Shown here: positions 1 through 6,296 of the stretch, in pieces
Layout of the letters: every line of letters starts with the position of its first letter
Position numbering within the stretch: position 1 is the first letter of the stretch
From: Actinomycetota bacterium
GTDB taxonomy: Bacteria > Actinomycetota > Actinomycetes > Actinomycetales > Microbacteriaceae
Length of the DNA stretch: 12,740 bases
Direction of reading: 5' to 3'
NCBI GenBank assembly: GCA_010028615.1
Contig: RHAS01000011.1
Span: 1 to 12,740 of the forward strand
Notes under the pieces: model-generated
The model's input: the letters and a program-made list of their open reading frames with translations, nothing else
What the model was told of the DNA's origin: nothing
Database searches by the model: none
Made by a program: the position numbers and the translations under genes

Positions 1-299
1 GCCACCTTCACGGTGTGTGGGGTTGCTGAGCCCTTGGCTACCCCGGCTGCCTTCTTGATTAGCTCGGCTGCTGGTGGGGTCTTTAGAACGAAGGTGAATG
101 AGCGGTCTTCGTATACGGTGATTTCAACCGGAACGATGTTACCTCTCTGGTCTGCGGTGGCGTTGTTGTATGCGGTGCAGAACTCCATGATGTTCACACC
201 GTGCTGACCTAGTGCTGGACCAATCGGTGGAGCTGGGTTAGCAGCGCCTGCCTGGATCTGGAGCTTGATCATGCCGGTTACTTTTTTCTTCGGTGCCAT
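1..299 (-). CDS. rplK: 50S ribosomal protein L11, N-terminal part (runs off the left edge)
   Basis: Large-subunit protein that, with 23S rRNA, forms the GTPase-associated centre where elongation factors bind. The ATG (297-299) opens a frame starting [20 protein letters not shown], followed by the proline-rich switch [20 protein letters not shown] and a region reading [13 protein letters not shown], all typical of L11. Ninety-nine codons are visible of a family length near 142, so the C-terminal rRNA-binding domain is largely outside the window. An AAGGA-type ribosome-binding site lies just upstream. The gene follows nusG by 35 bp on the same strand, as in most bacteria, and is probably co-transcribed with secE-nusG. 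Confidence 0.97.
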   Translation of the reverse strand, partial: MAPKKKVTGMIKLQIQAGAANPAPPIGPALGQHGVNIMEFCTAYNNATADQRGNIVPVEITVYEDRSFTFVLKTPPAAELIKKAAGVAKGSATPHTVKV

Positions 300-334
300 T
301 TCTTCTTTTCCTTATGTTTAGGTTTATAAATTTC

Positions 335-1144
335 TTAGACCAGAGCCGAAACCTGATCAAAACTCAATTCAACTGGTGTCTCACGCTCAAACAGTGAAAC
401 CAAAACAGTGAGCTTGCCGCTTTCTGGCTTGATTTCGCTGATGGTACCTGGAAGGCCTGCGAAGGATCCTTCCTTGATCATGATTGATTCACCCAGCTTG
501 TAATCCACGTTGACCGGGATTGACTTCGCCTTCGTCTTACCACCAGAAGACTTAACCGATGCCTTGGCAGCGGCTTCTTCAGGCAATACGTAAAGGCTCT
601 TCAGCATTTCAAATGCTTCCGATGGTCGAAGTGGGCTTGGGTATTCGCTGTGACCGACAAAGCCGGTAACCGCTGGGGTTCCACGAACTAAGCTCCATGA
701 GTCTTCGTTCATGTCCATGCGAACTAGAACATAACCTGGAATTCTAACTTTGGTGACAAGCTTGCGCTGACCGTTTTTGATTTCAATGGTCTCTTCCATT
801 GGAACTTCAATCTGGTAGATGTCATCGCCACCGACGATTGCAAGTTTACGGTTTTCAATATTCTGCTTCACACGCTTTTCATAACCTGCGTAAGAGTGAA
901 TGATGTACCACTTGCCTTTTTGGGCAGCTAGCTCACGCTTGAAAGCAGCATAAGGATCTTCCTCTTGCTCTGCCTCTTGCGCAACCTGCTCGTCGGTAAC
1001 AACGTGCAGTGCCTGCTCTTCTGGAGATGGCTCATCGGCGTTGGTGTCGTCAATGTATGCAGGATCGGTCTCTGCATAGTCGGTTGACTCTGCCTCGAGA
1101 TTCACACCCTCAGTTGGGTTTTGTTCCTGTTCGTTTTCGCTCAC
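335..1144 (-). CDS. nusG: Transcription termination/antitermination protein NusG
   Basis: RNA-polymerase-associated elongation factor (Spt5 family) that modulates pausing and links transcription to Rho or the ribosome. The NGN domain spans about residues 77-180, opening with [13 protein letters not shown] and containing [10 protein letters not shown] and [15 protein letters not shown] domain covers about 214-269 ([20 protein letters not shown]). Residues 1-75 are a strongly acidic, low-complexity extension absent from the 181-residue E. coli protein but common in actinobacterial NusG. The start codon is GTG (1142-1144). It is supported by GAGGAAA at 1151-1157, six bases upstream, which overlaps the secE stop codon and so suggests translational coupling. 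It sits between secE and rplK. Confidence 0.96.
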   Translation of the reverse strand: MSENEQEQNPTEGVNLEAESTDYAETDPAYIDDTNADEPSPEEQALHVVTDEQVAQEAEQEEDPYAAFKRELAAQKGKWYIIHSYAGYEKRVKQNIENRKLAIVGGDDIYQIEVPMEETIEIKNGQRKLVTKVRIPGYVLVRMDMNEDSWSLVRGTPAVTGFVGHSEYPSPLRPSEAFEMLKSLYVLPEEAAAKASVKSSGGKTKAKSIPVNVDYKLGESIMIKEGSFAGLPGTISEIKPESGKLTVLVSLFERETPVELSFDQVSALV

Positions 1145-1157
1145 GCTTTATTTCCTC

Positions 1158-1436
1158 TTACTTACCTGGTGCAAAGAATGTGTAGAGCCAGATAACTCCC
1201 TGGCCAAATAGATAATCAAGTCCAAAGATGATTGCCATAACCACAACAACGAAAGCTAAAACAACTGCGGTGTAGTTGCGAAGTTCCTGATAGGTAGGAC
1301 GGTTAACTTTCTTGAGCTCGGCAATAACCTGCTGAAGGAACAAAATGATGCGACCGAATGGTCCGCGTGCGGCAGCACGATTGGTCCTGGCTTTCTCAAC
1401 CAGATCTTCTGAAGGCTGCTCTAGTTCTTCCGACAT
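1158..1436 (-). CDS. secE: Preprotein translocase subunit SecE
   Basis: Essential small subunit that clamps the SecY channel in the cytoplasmic membrane. The 92 residues are the size of single-span actinobacterial SecE. There is a charged cytoplasmic N-terminus, an amphipathic stretch with the family motif ELKKVNRPTYQEL (about residues 40-52), and one membrane helix at about 56-78 (AVVLAFVVVVMAIIFGL). The motif has NR where many homologues have VW before the proline. The ATG is preceded by GAGGAAG at 1441-1447. The gene lies directly downstream of tRNA-Trp and 13 bp upstream of nusG on the same strand, the usual actinobacterial arrangement. Confidence 0.95.
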   Translation of the reverse strand: MSEELEQPSEDLVEKARTNRAAARGPFGRIILFLQQVIAELKKVNRPTYQELRNYTAVVLAFVVVVMAIIFGLDYLFGQGVIWLYTFFAPGK

Positions 1437-1484
1437 TTCACTTCCTCAAGTTTCATCTTTCATTAGGGCTGATGCTCTAACTTG

Positions 1485-1557
1485 CAGGGCAGACAGGACT
1501 CGAACCTGCAACCTGCGGTTTTGGAGACCGCTGCTCTACCAATTGAGCCACTGCCCT
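1485..1557 (-). tRNA. tRNA-Trp (anticodon CCA)
   Basis: On the minus strand a full 73-nt cloverleaf can be folded. The acceptor stem pairs AGGGCAG with CTGCCCT, the D stem GCTC with GAGC, the anticodon stem GCGGT with ACCGC around loop CTCCAAA (anticodon CCA), and the T stem GCAGG with CCTGT around TTCGAGT. The discriminator base is G and the 3' CCA is not encoded (CAA follows). Placing tRNA-Trp immediately before secE is a conserved actinobacterial arrangement, and the tRNA is probably cut from a transcript that continues into secE-nusG. Confidence 0.97.
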
Positions 1558-1612
1558 AAAGGGGTTTGGCCGGCAAAGGCTAACTATCAGTATCTAAATT
1601 GATTAGTTTGCC

Positions 1613-1638
1613 AGATTAGGCTTTAAGGCAGTTGTCAA
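1613..1638 (-). promoter_or_regulatory. Possible promoter for tRNA-Trp–secE–nusG
   Basis: On the minus strand a perfect TTGACA (1633-1638) lies about 76 bases upstream of the tRNA-Trp 5' end. The nearest -10-like box is TAATCT (1613-1618), but the spacing is only 14 bases, short for a housekeeping promoter. No better-spaced -10 was found. The position is right for the operon promoter, but the call is weak. Confidence 0.3.
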
Positions 1639-1695
1639 ACTACCTCTAGCGAGTTTATCCCCGAAACCCGCTAAATGCAAAGGGAAATTTGAGGA

Positions 1696-1724
1696 TTGAA
1701 ATAGTAATGCAAATGCATTACCAT
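1696..1724 (+). promoter_or_regulatory. Predicted leaderless promoter of the toxin-antitoxin operon
   Basis: TTGAAA (1696-1701) and TACCAT (1719-1724) are separated by exactly 17 bases. The last -10 base is seven positions before the A of the ATG at 1731, so transcription would be expected to begin on the start codon itself. There is no Shine-Dalgarno sequence before that ATG, which fits a leaderless message; these are common in actinobacteria. This arrangement is the reason for choosing 1731 as the antitoxin start. It is a prediction from spacing and consensus only. Confidence 0.5.
1704..1721. promoter_or_regulatory. Perfect 8-2-8 palindrome, likely antitoxin operator
   Basis: GTAATGCA and TGCATTAC are perfect reverse complements separated by AA. 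The palindrome fills most of the spacer between the predicted -35 and -10 boxes and reaches into the -10 box, so a bound protein would block polymerase. Type II antitoxins of the AbrB/MazE fold, including PrlF, are known to repress their own operons by binding DNA. The assignment as the autoregulatory site is inference from position and symmetry. Confidence 0.6.
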
Positions 1725-1730
1725 ATCCAC

Positions 1731-2090
1731 ATGAACGAAGACGATTTACAATCATCGCTAACAGATCGATACCAAACTACCGTTCCGGCTAGGATCCGAA
1801 AAGCCCTCGGGCTGGGAAAAAGGGACAAGCTCGAGTGGATACTTGACGAGTCCGGCGGGGTACAAATTCGAAAAGTCGCGCTTGAACATGAAGACCCGAT
1901 TTTAGACTCGTGGCTTGACTTTCTGGCAGATGACATTGAAAAGCATCCCGAACGGCTAATCCCGCTCGATGCAAAGTGGTATGAAGACATGGTCACCCGA
2001 CTTTCTGGGGAACCAGGTAAAGGTGTTAGCGGCTTTCCCCCAACTCTTGAAGAATTCCTAGCTCAACCAGATCTTCACAACGAGGACTGA
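1731..2090 (+). CDS. prlF: PrlF-type antitoxin (SpoVT/AbrB fold)
   Basis: Predicted antitoxin of a type II pair that neutralises the neighbouring YhaV-like ribonuclease and binds DNA to repress the operon. An AbrB/MazE-type swapped-hairpin motif spans about residues 8-50, with LTDRYQTTVPARIRKALGL and a following DKLEW strand, closely resembling E. coli PrlF (TTIPAPVREALKL). The tail contains LDSWLDFLADDIEKHPE, the counterpart of the PrlF NAFLRFLDADIQNNP segment. From the ATG at 1731 the protein is 119 residues, close to the 111 of E. coli PrlF. The same frame also offers TTG 1689, ATG 1707 (weak GAGG upstream) and ATG 1713, but those starts lie in or before the predicted promoter and palindrome. 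The toxin follows with no gap. Confidence 0.85.
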   Translation: MNEDDLQSSLTDRYQTTVPARIRKALGLGKRDKLEWILDESGGVQIRKVALEHEDPILDSWLDFLADDIEKHPERLIPLDAKWYEDMVTRLSGEPGKGVSGFPPTLEEFLAQPDLHNED

Positions 2091-2540
2091 ATGCAAACTT
2101 CAAATGGTTGGAATCTTTTGTTTCACCCCGCATTTCTACTGGTCTTAACCCGGCTGGAGCATGAGGCAGAAAAATCTAAAATAGAAAACTCCAGCGATCA
2201 GCAAAACAGCTTTGAACTGAAAGTGTTGCGCTCTTTGTATGCCCAGGTTTATGGTGCGATTCCTCGAAACCCAGCAGATCCAAGTTTCAAACTTGGAAGT
2301 ACACTAGGCCCCAAATTCCGACATTGGCTGAGGGCTAAATTTCGACAGCAGTACAGAATTTTCTTCCGCTACTCGTCAAAATCATCGGTGATTGTTTATG
2401 CGTGGGCAAATGACCGAGAGAACTTGCGGGCATTTGGATCTAAGAATGATGCATATCTTGTTTTCAAGAAAATGCTCGAATCAGGAAAAATTCCCAATAG
2501 TTGGGGCGAGCTACTAGACGAAGCGAAAAAAATCAACTAA
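2091..2540 (+). CDS. yhaV: YhaV-type toxin (RelE superfamily ribonuclease)
   Basis: Predicted toxin that cleaves RNA, partner of the PrlF-type antitoxin just upstream. The 149 residues match the 154-residue E. coli YhaV in size and along the length: NGW near the start, then [21 protein letters not shown] (54-70), [17 protein letters not shown] (78-94), [18 protein letters not shown] (101-118) and [15 protein letters not shown]. The basic and aromatic residues in RAKFRQQYR and the YAWANDR segment are the parts most conserved in the family. The ATG follows the antitoxin TGA directly, with GAGGA four bases upstream, so translation is probably coupled. The 3' end overlaps the convergent aminotransferase gene by 8 bp. 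The pair is absent from the usual version of this neighbourhood, suggesting acquisition. Confidence 0.88.
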   Translation: MQTSNGWNLLFHPAFLLVLTRLEHEAEKSKIENSSDQQNSFELKVLRSLYAQVYGAIPRNPADPSFKLGSTLGPKFRHWLRAKFRQQYRIFFRYSSKSSVIVYAWANDRENLRAFGSKNDAYLVFKKMLESGKIPNSWGELLDEAKKIN

Positions 2541-3732
2541 AAAGCTTTTGCAGCCTTTGAATGCCCTCAACCAGTGGTCCATCGCCTAGGGCATAGGACA
2601 ACCGGACATAACCGGATGGGCCAAAGGCCTCGCCTGGGACCAGGGCCACCTCAGCGGCATCAAGGATGTAATCGCAGAGCTCAAGGCTGGTGTTTATGGT
2701 CTTTCCACCCCACTGCCGCCCTAGTAGCCCAGTCACATCGCTATAGACATAGAAGGCCCCCTGTGGGGTAGGTGCTACCCAGCCAGAGATCTTGTTCAGC
2801 TCATCCACCGCAATCAATCTTCTGCGGTTGAAGGCTTCGCGCATGGCCAAAACCTCATCCTGCGGTCCAGTGAGGGCAGCAATTGCTGCTCGCTGGCTGA
2901 TGTTAGAAACGTTTGAGGACAGATGTGACTGCAGGTTAGCTGCCGCCTTCATGGCATCCTGCGGTCCTGCCATCCAGCCAAGACGCCAACCGGTCATCGC
3001 ATAACTCTTGGCAACACCGTTGACCATAATGGTGCGATCGGTAAGTTCCGGCACCACTTCGGTAATCGAGTATGCCTTCAAACCGTCATAGGTCAGGTTT
3101 TGATAGATCTCATCGGTTACTATCCATAGGCCGTTTTCATAAGCCCAGCGACCAATTTCTTCAATCTGATCTCTTGAATAGACAGAGCCGGTTGGGTTTG
3201 ACGGACTGACTATTAGCAGCACCTTAGATCTAGCTGTCTTTGCTTTTTCTAGTTGGTCAACTGTTACCAAATAGTTCTGATCACTGCCGGCAAAAACTTC
3301 AACCGGAACACCGCCGGCTAAGTGAATTGCCTCAGGATAGGTTGTCCAGAATGGGGTAGGCATCAAAACCTCATCCCCTGGATCAAGAAGGGTTGCAAAG
3401 GCTTGGTAAACCGCTTGCTTGCCACCGTTGGTGACAACAACCTGGTTAGCAGTTATTTCAGTTCCAGAATCAACCTTGGTCTTTTGTGCAATTGCTTCAC
3501 GCAGTTCTGGCAGACCGACCGCTGGGGTGTAGCGGTGGTTCTTTGGATCTCTAGCTGCTTGGATGGCAGCTTCGACAATGTGGGCGGGGGTTGGAAAATC
3601 TGGTTCGCCGGCGGCATATGAAATAACCGGTTTGCCGGCGGCTTGCAAAGCTTTGGCTTTGGCATCAACTTTTAGCGTTGCGGATTCAGCAATAGATCCG
3701 ATGCGATGAGAGATTCTAGGGAATTCGTTCAC
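2533..3732 (-). CDS. Aspartate aminotransferase (class I PLP-dependent)
   Basis: Predicted cytosolic enzyme exchanging the amino group between aspartate and 2-oxoglutarate; members of this subgroup can also act on prephenate. The fold-type I signatures are intact: GEPDFPTP (42-49), SPSNPTG with N179, VTDEIY with D207 holding the cofactor ring nitrogen, [16 protein letters not shown] with the Schiff-base lysine K242, and GYVRLSY with R377 for the substrate carboxylate. Its 399 residues are normal for the family. The start is GTG at 3730-3732, with no well-spaced ribosome-binding site; a TAGTCT box at the right distance would allow a leaderless message. Neighbouring lineages keep an aminotransferase gene near secE-nusG. 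It diverges from lysE and converges with yhaV, overlapping the latter by 8 bp. Confidence 0.93.
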   Translation of the reverse strand: MNEFPRISHRIGSIAESATLKVDAKAKALQAAGKPVISYAAGEPDFPTPAHIVEAAIQAARDPKNHRYTPAVGLPELREAIAQKTKVDSGTEITANQVVVTNGGKQAVYQAFATLLDPGDEVLMPTPFWTTYPEAIHLAGGVPVEVFAGSDQNYLVTVDQLEKAKTARSKVLLIVSPSNPTGSVYSRDQIEEIGRWAYENGLWIVTDEIYQNLTYDGLKAYSITEVVPELTDRTIMVNGVAKSYAMTGWRLGWMAGPQDAMKAAANLQSHLSSNVSNISQRAAIAALTGPQDEVLAMREAFNRRRLIAVDELNKISGWVAPTPQGAFYVYSDVTGLLGRQWGGKTINTSLELCDYILDAAEVALVPGEAFGPSGYVRLSYALGDGPLVEGIQRLQKLFS

Positions 3733-3734
3733 CT

Positions 3735-3757
3735 TTAAAGACTACCGAAGTCTTTAA
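3735..3757. repeat. 9-5-9 inverted repeat between aspartate aminotransferase and lysE
   Basis: TTAAAGACT (3735-3743) and AGTCTTTAA (3749-3757) are perfect reverse complements around ACCGA. The repeat begins two bases upstream of the aminotransferase GTG in a divergent gap of only 66 bp. It could be an operator acting on one or both genes, or a hairpin in the aminotransferase leader. It has no T-tract, so it does not look like a terminator. No adjacent regulator gene identifies the binding protein. Confidence 0.55.
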
Positions 3758-3798
3758 TACAGGTAGCCTTTTGATAAGTATTTTGGAAGGGTCTAGCT

Positions 3799-4404
3799 TT
3801 GCAAGCGCTAATTACAGGGTTTCTAACTGGGCTTTCCCTAATTGTTGCCATCGGTGCGCAAAATGCCTTCGTGCTTAGGCAGGGACTTGCCAGATCAAAT
3901 GTTTTTCTGGTTGTTTTGATCTGTTCAGTAAGCGATGCATTACTTATAGCGCTAGGGGTATTGGGGCTTGGTACCGCAATCGAATCGCTTCCAGTATTAC
4001 TGGAGGTAGTGCGCTGGTTCGGTGTTTGCTATCTAATCTGGTTTGGTATATCGTCACTGCGAAGAGCCTTCAAAGCAGAATCCCTTTCGGCTAGTAGCAA
4101 CTCGGCTGCTTCTATAAAGCAAGCAGTGCTAACCACACTGAGTCTTACCTTTCTAAACCCGCACGTTTATCTGGACACTGTAATTTTTGTTGGCGGGCTC
4201 TCTCACCAGTTTGGTGATCAGGCCTTTGTCTTTGCGGTAGGTGCGATGACAGCTAGCTTTGTCTGGTTTTTCTCACTCGGCTTTGGAGCGAGCAGATTAT
4301 CTCCACTGATGTCAAAGCCGGTGTTTTGGAAAATACTGGATATCTTTATCGCCCTGGTGATGTTCACCATCGCAATCAGCCTGGCGCTATTTAAATTCAG
4401 CTAA
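3799..4404 (+). CDS. lysE: LysE/ArgO family amino acid exporter
   Basis: Predicted membrane exporter of basic amino acids (lysine or arginine) that prevents overload when peptides are degraded. The LysE hallmark IGAQNAFVLRQGL sits at residues 18-30, and the second signature LNPHVYLDT at 119-127. Hydrophobic stretches near 1-25, 36-60, 65-85, 108-133, 140-165 and 178-200 give the five to six spans of this 200-residue family. Translation starts at TTG 3799, supported by GGAAGG (3785-3790) eight bases upstream. LysE genes are often divergent from a LysR-type lysG regulator; here the divergent partner is an aminotransferase instead. The 3' end overlaps murB by 8 bp. The exact substrate is not decided by the sequence. 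Confidence 0.9.
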   Translation: MQALITGFLTGLSLIVAIGAQNAFVLRQGLARSNVFLVVLICSVSDALLIALGVLGLGTAIESLPVLLEVVRWFGVCYLIWFGISSLRRAFKAESLSASSNSAASIKQAVLTTLSLTFLNPHVYLDTVIFVGGLSHQFGDQAFVFAVGAMTASFVWFFSLGFGASRLSPLMSKPVFWKILDIFIALVMFTIAISLALFKFS

Positions 4405-5341
4405 TTCCAATTAGGTTAGGCTCTGGCACCAAGCTAACCCCAAAACGGTTTGCTACTGTTTCCTGAATGTATCTAGCTAATTCCACTACCTCTTTGCTTG
4501 TAGCGCCACCTCGATTAGTTATCGCCAAAGCGTGCTTGGTTGAAATGGCCGCCTTAGAGCCAGGAAGCGCATATCCCTTACTCAATCCAGCTTGTTCAAT
4601 TAGCCATGCCGCCGACAACTTCACCTGATCGCCAACTTCCCACTGCGGGGCATCTAGCGGCAGAGTTCTAGCAAAACTCTCAGAAACTATCGGATTCATA
4701 AAAAATGATCCGCAGGACCAGGTATCGTGATCGCTCTTATCTAAAACCATTCCTTTAGATCTTCTAAGGGCAACAACCTCTTCCGACCTTGATATCAGTT
4801 CAGCCGGATCAGCTTTGCCAAACCTAAATGTCACCGAAAGGACAACACCAACTCGTCCTCGCTTGAAGACACTGTCGCGATAGCCAAAACCACAAAATTC
4901 ATTGTCTAAAACAATTACTTCGCCTAGTTCATAATCTAGGAACTCGACCGATTCGATCACGCTTGAAACCTCTTGGCCATATGCTCCGATGTTTTGTATC
5001 GGACTTGCCCCAACCGTGCCGGGAATTCCAGCTAAAGATTCGATTCCAGCCCAGCCGTTTTGATTAGCCAGATCAACAAAGCTTCCCCAGATTTCTCCAG
5101 CTTGAACAGTAACTAGGCCACCTTCAACACTGATGCCTTTGGTTTCAACAAGAACTACCTGATAATCACTAAGGTCATCGCTAGCCACAACATTTGAACC
5201 ACAGCCTAGAATCAACCACTTATCGGTATCAGCCCAAACCTGCTTGGCAAAAGTTACCAACTCTTCTTTGGTGTCGGCAAACAGTAACTTACCGGGCTCA
5301 CCGCCGACTCTAATAGTTGTTAATTCCGAAAGTCTGGTCAT
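4397..5341 (-). CDS. murB: UDP-N-acetylmuramate dehydrogenase
   Basis: FAD-dependent cytosolic enzyme that reduces UDP-N-acetylglucosamine-enolpyruvate with NADPH to UDP-N-acetylmuramate, the second committed step to peptidoglycan. Flavin-binding segments are LGCGSN (45-50) and GIPGTVGASP..NIGAYGQE (105-124). The catalytic set looks intact: R155 in GYRDSVFKR, S212 in SCGSFFMNP (proton donor), and E307 in VPEPNLIG. The 314 residues are close to the family's usual length, with a C-terminal substrate-binding lobe (LSAAWLIEQAGLSKG, 242-256). The ATG overlaps the upstream hadB-like stop as ATGA, so translation is coupled. It is the last gene of the hadA-hadB-murB set and converges with lysE. Confidence 0.96.
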   Translation of the reverse strand: MTRLSELTTIRVGGEPGKLLFADTKEELVTFAKQVWADTDKWLILGCGSNVVASDDLSDYQVVLVETKGISVEGGLVTVQAGEIWGSFVDLANQNGWAGIESLAGIPGTVGASPIQNIGAYGQEVSSVIESVEFLDYELGEVIVLDNEFCGFGYRDSVFKRGRVGVVLSVTFRFGKADPAELISRSEEVVALRRSKGMVLDKSDHDTWSCGSFFMNPIVSESFARTLPLDAPQWEVGDQVKLSAAWLIEQAGLSKGYALPGSKAAISTKHALAITNRGGATSKEVVELARYIQETVANRFGVSLVPEPNLIGIS

Positions 5342-5751
5342 AACTTCACTACGGCTTGAGCTTTACCAAGCACCGCTACCTCAGCGCAACTTGCAGTTAG
5401 ATCAACTCTTACCGTTCTATTTTCTAAATCAATCGCGCCGATTTTTCCAATCACGGTAACCTCGGCAGAGCCTTCTAATGGAACATAAACCGGTTTAGTA
5501 AATCTAACGCCATAGTCAATTACCTTGCCGCTATCGCCAACCCAGTCAACAGCAACCTGAACTGCTGCTCCCATAGTGAGCATGCCGTGCGCCAAGACAC
5601 CTTCTAAGCCGACGCTTTTGGCAAAATCATCACGATAGTGAATTGGGTTAAAATCTCCCGACGCTCCTGCATATTTCACCAGTGAGTCGCGAGTGAAAGA
5701 AAAAATTCTTGAGCCAACTTCCTGGCCAACTTCTAAGGCTTCAAGATTCAT
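5338..5751 (-). CDS. hadB: MaoC-type (3R)-hydroxyacyl dehydratase, HadB-like catalytic subunit
   Basis: Single hot-dog domain enzyme that removes water from 3-hydroxyacyl-ACP during fatty-acid elongation. The hydratase-2 signature is present as ASGDFNPIHY, giving the catalytic pair D33 and H38, followed by HGMLTMG (55-61). At 137 residues it matches mycobacterial HadB. The ATG overlaps the stop of the HadA-like gene as TAATG, and its own TGA overlaps the murB start, so the three are translated as a unit. These lineages make no mycolic acids as far as is known, so I infer that HadA-HadB is the general FAS-II dehydratase in place of FabZ. Confidence 0.88.
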   Translation of the reverse strand: MNLEALEVGQEVGSRIFSFTRDSLVKYAGASGDFNPIHYRDDFAKSVGLEGVLAHGMLTMGAAVQVAVDWVGDSGKVIDYGVRFTKPVYVPLEGSAEVTVIGKIGAIDLENRTVRVDLTASCAEVAVLGKAQAVVKL

Positions 5752-6194
5752 TACTCTTCACCTCTAACTACTAGGGTGCTAATGGCTGTGCAGACCAGAG
5801 ACTTTTCTTTATCAAAAATTTCAGTATTGAAGGTAACCATCGAGTGAGCGCCGAGTGATTTTACCGAGGCAACGGTGAGTACCGAGGTTAGTTCATCGCC
5901 AGCAACAATCGGGCGATTGGTAATAAATCTCTGATCACCGTGGACAACCCTAGAAAAATCAATATCCGCTTCTTTATCAGCTAATGCCTGTTGCAGTGAT
6001 TGCTCCTGGATGACAACTGGAAAGGTAGGTGGGGCAACCAGGTCGGTATAGCCAGCTGCTTGAGCTGCAAAGACGTCGTGGTTGACCGGGTTATTTGAAA
6101 ATACCGCTTTAGCAAATTCCCGGATCTTTTCGCGACCGACTAAATAAACAGCAGTCTCGGGATAGCTTTTGCCCTGAACATTGGGATTAACCAT
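5751..6194 (-). CDS. hadA: HadA-like dehydratase partner subunit (MaoC N-terminal-type fold)
   Basis: Non-catalytic hot-dog partner of the HadB-like enzyme, shaping the acyl-chain pocket of the heterodimer. The sequence has the FAS1-type dehydratase N-domain pattern: YLVGREKIREFAKAV (17-31), NPVNHD (35-40), AAGYTDLVAPPTFPV (46-60) and HGDQRF with FNTEIF later. It lacks the D-x-N-P-x-H catalytic signature. Its 147 residues fit the family. The ATG (6192-6194) is 25 bases below the encoded CCA of tRNA-Met and has no recognisable ribosome-binding site, so the message may be released by tRNA processing. In mycobacteria the same genes also lie below tRNA-Met; a hadC homologue and rpmG are missing here. 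Confidence 0.85.
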   Translation of the reverse strand: MVNPNVQGKSYPETAVYLVGREKIREFAKAVFSNNPVNHDVFAAQAAGYTDLVAPPTFPVVIQEQSLQQALADKEADIDFSRVVHGDQRFITNRPIVAGDELTSVLTVASVKSLGAHSMVTFNTEIFDKEKSLVCTAISTLVVRGEE

Positions 6195-6219
6195 GAAAAC
6201 AAGTTTGGCAGGTTTTTGT

Positions 6220-6296
6220 TGGTAGCGGGGGCGGGACTTGAACCCGCGACACCACGATTATGAGCCGTGTGCTCTAACCACCTGAGCTACCCCGCC
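6220..6296 (-). tRNA. tRNA-Met (anticodon CAT), CCA end encoded
   Basis: A complete minus-strand cloverleaf. The acceptor stem pairs GGCGGGG with CCCCGCT (first pair G-U), the D stem GCTC with GAGC, the anticodon stem CACGG with TCGTG around CTCATAA, and the T stem GCGGG with CCCGC around TTCAAGT. The discriminator A (6223) is followed by an encoded CCA (6220-6222). The pattern fits elongator tRNA-Met rather than the initiator, which usually has a mismatched first acceptor pair and three G-C pairs in the anticodon stem. The first 10 bases overlap the end of the GH13 gene, whose TAG stop is U8-A9-G10 of the tRNA. Confidence 0.96.

Noticed and set aside
917..1144. Acidic N-terminal extension of NusG as a novelty
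   Set aside because: Such extensions are common in actinobacterial NusG, so it is noted in the annotation but not as a finding.
1718..1996. Minus-strand frames opposite the antitoxin gene
   Set aside because: The plus-strand PrlF match with a partner toxin explains the region; the antisense frames are rich in serine and arginine and resemble no family.
2535..2547. AAAAGCTTTT palindrome at the yhaV/aminotransferase junction as a terminator
   Set aside because: It is a continuous palindrome with no loop and too A/T-rich to form a terminator stem.
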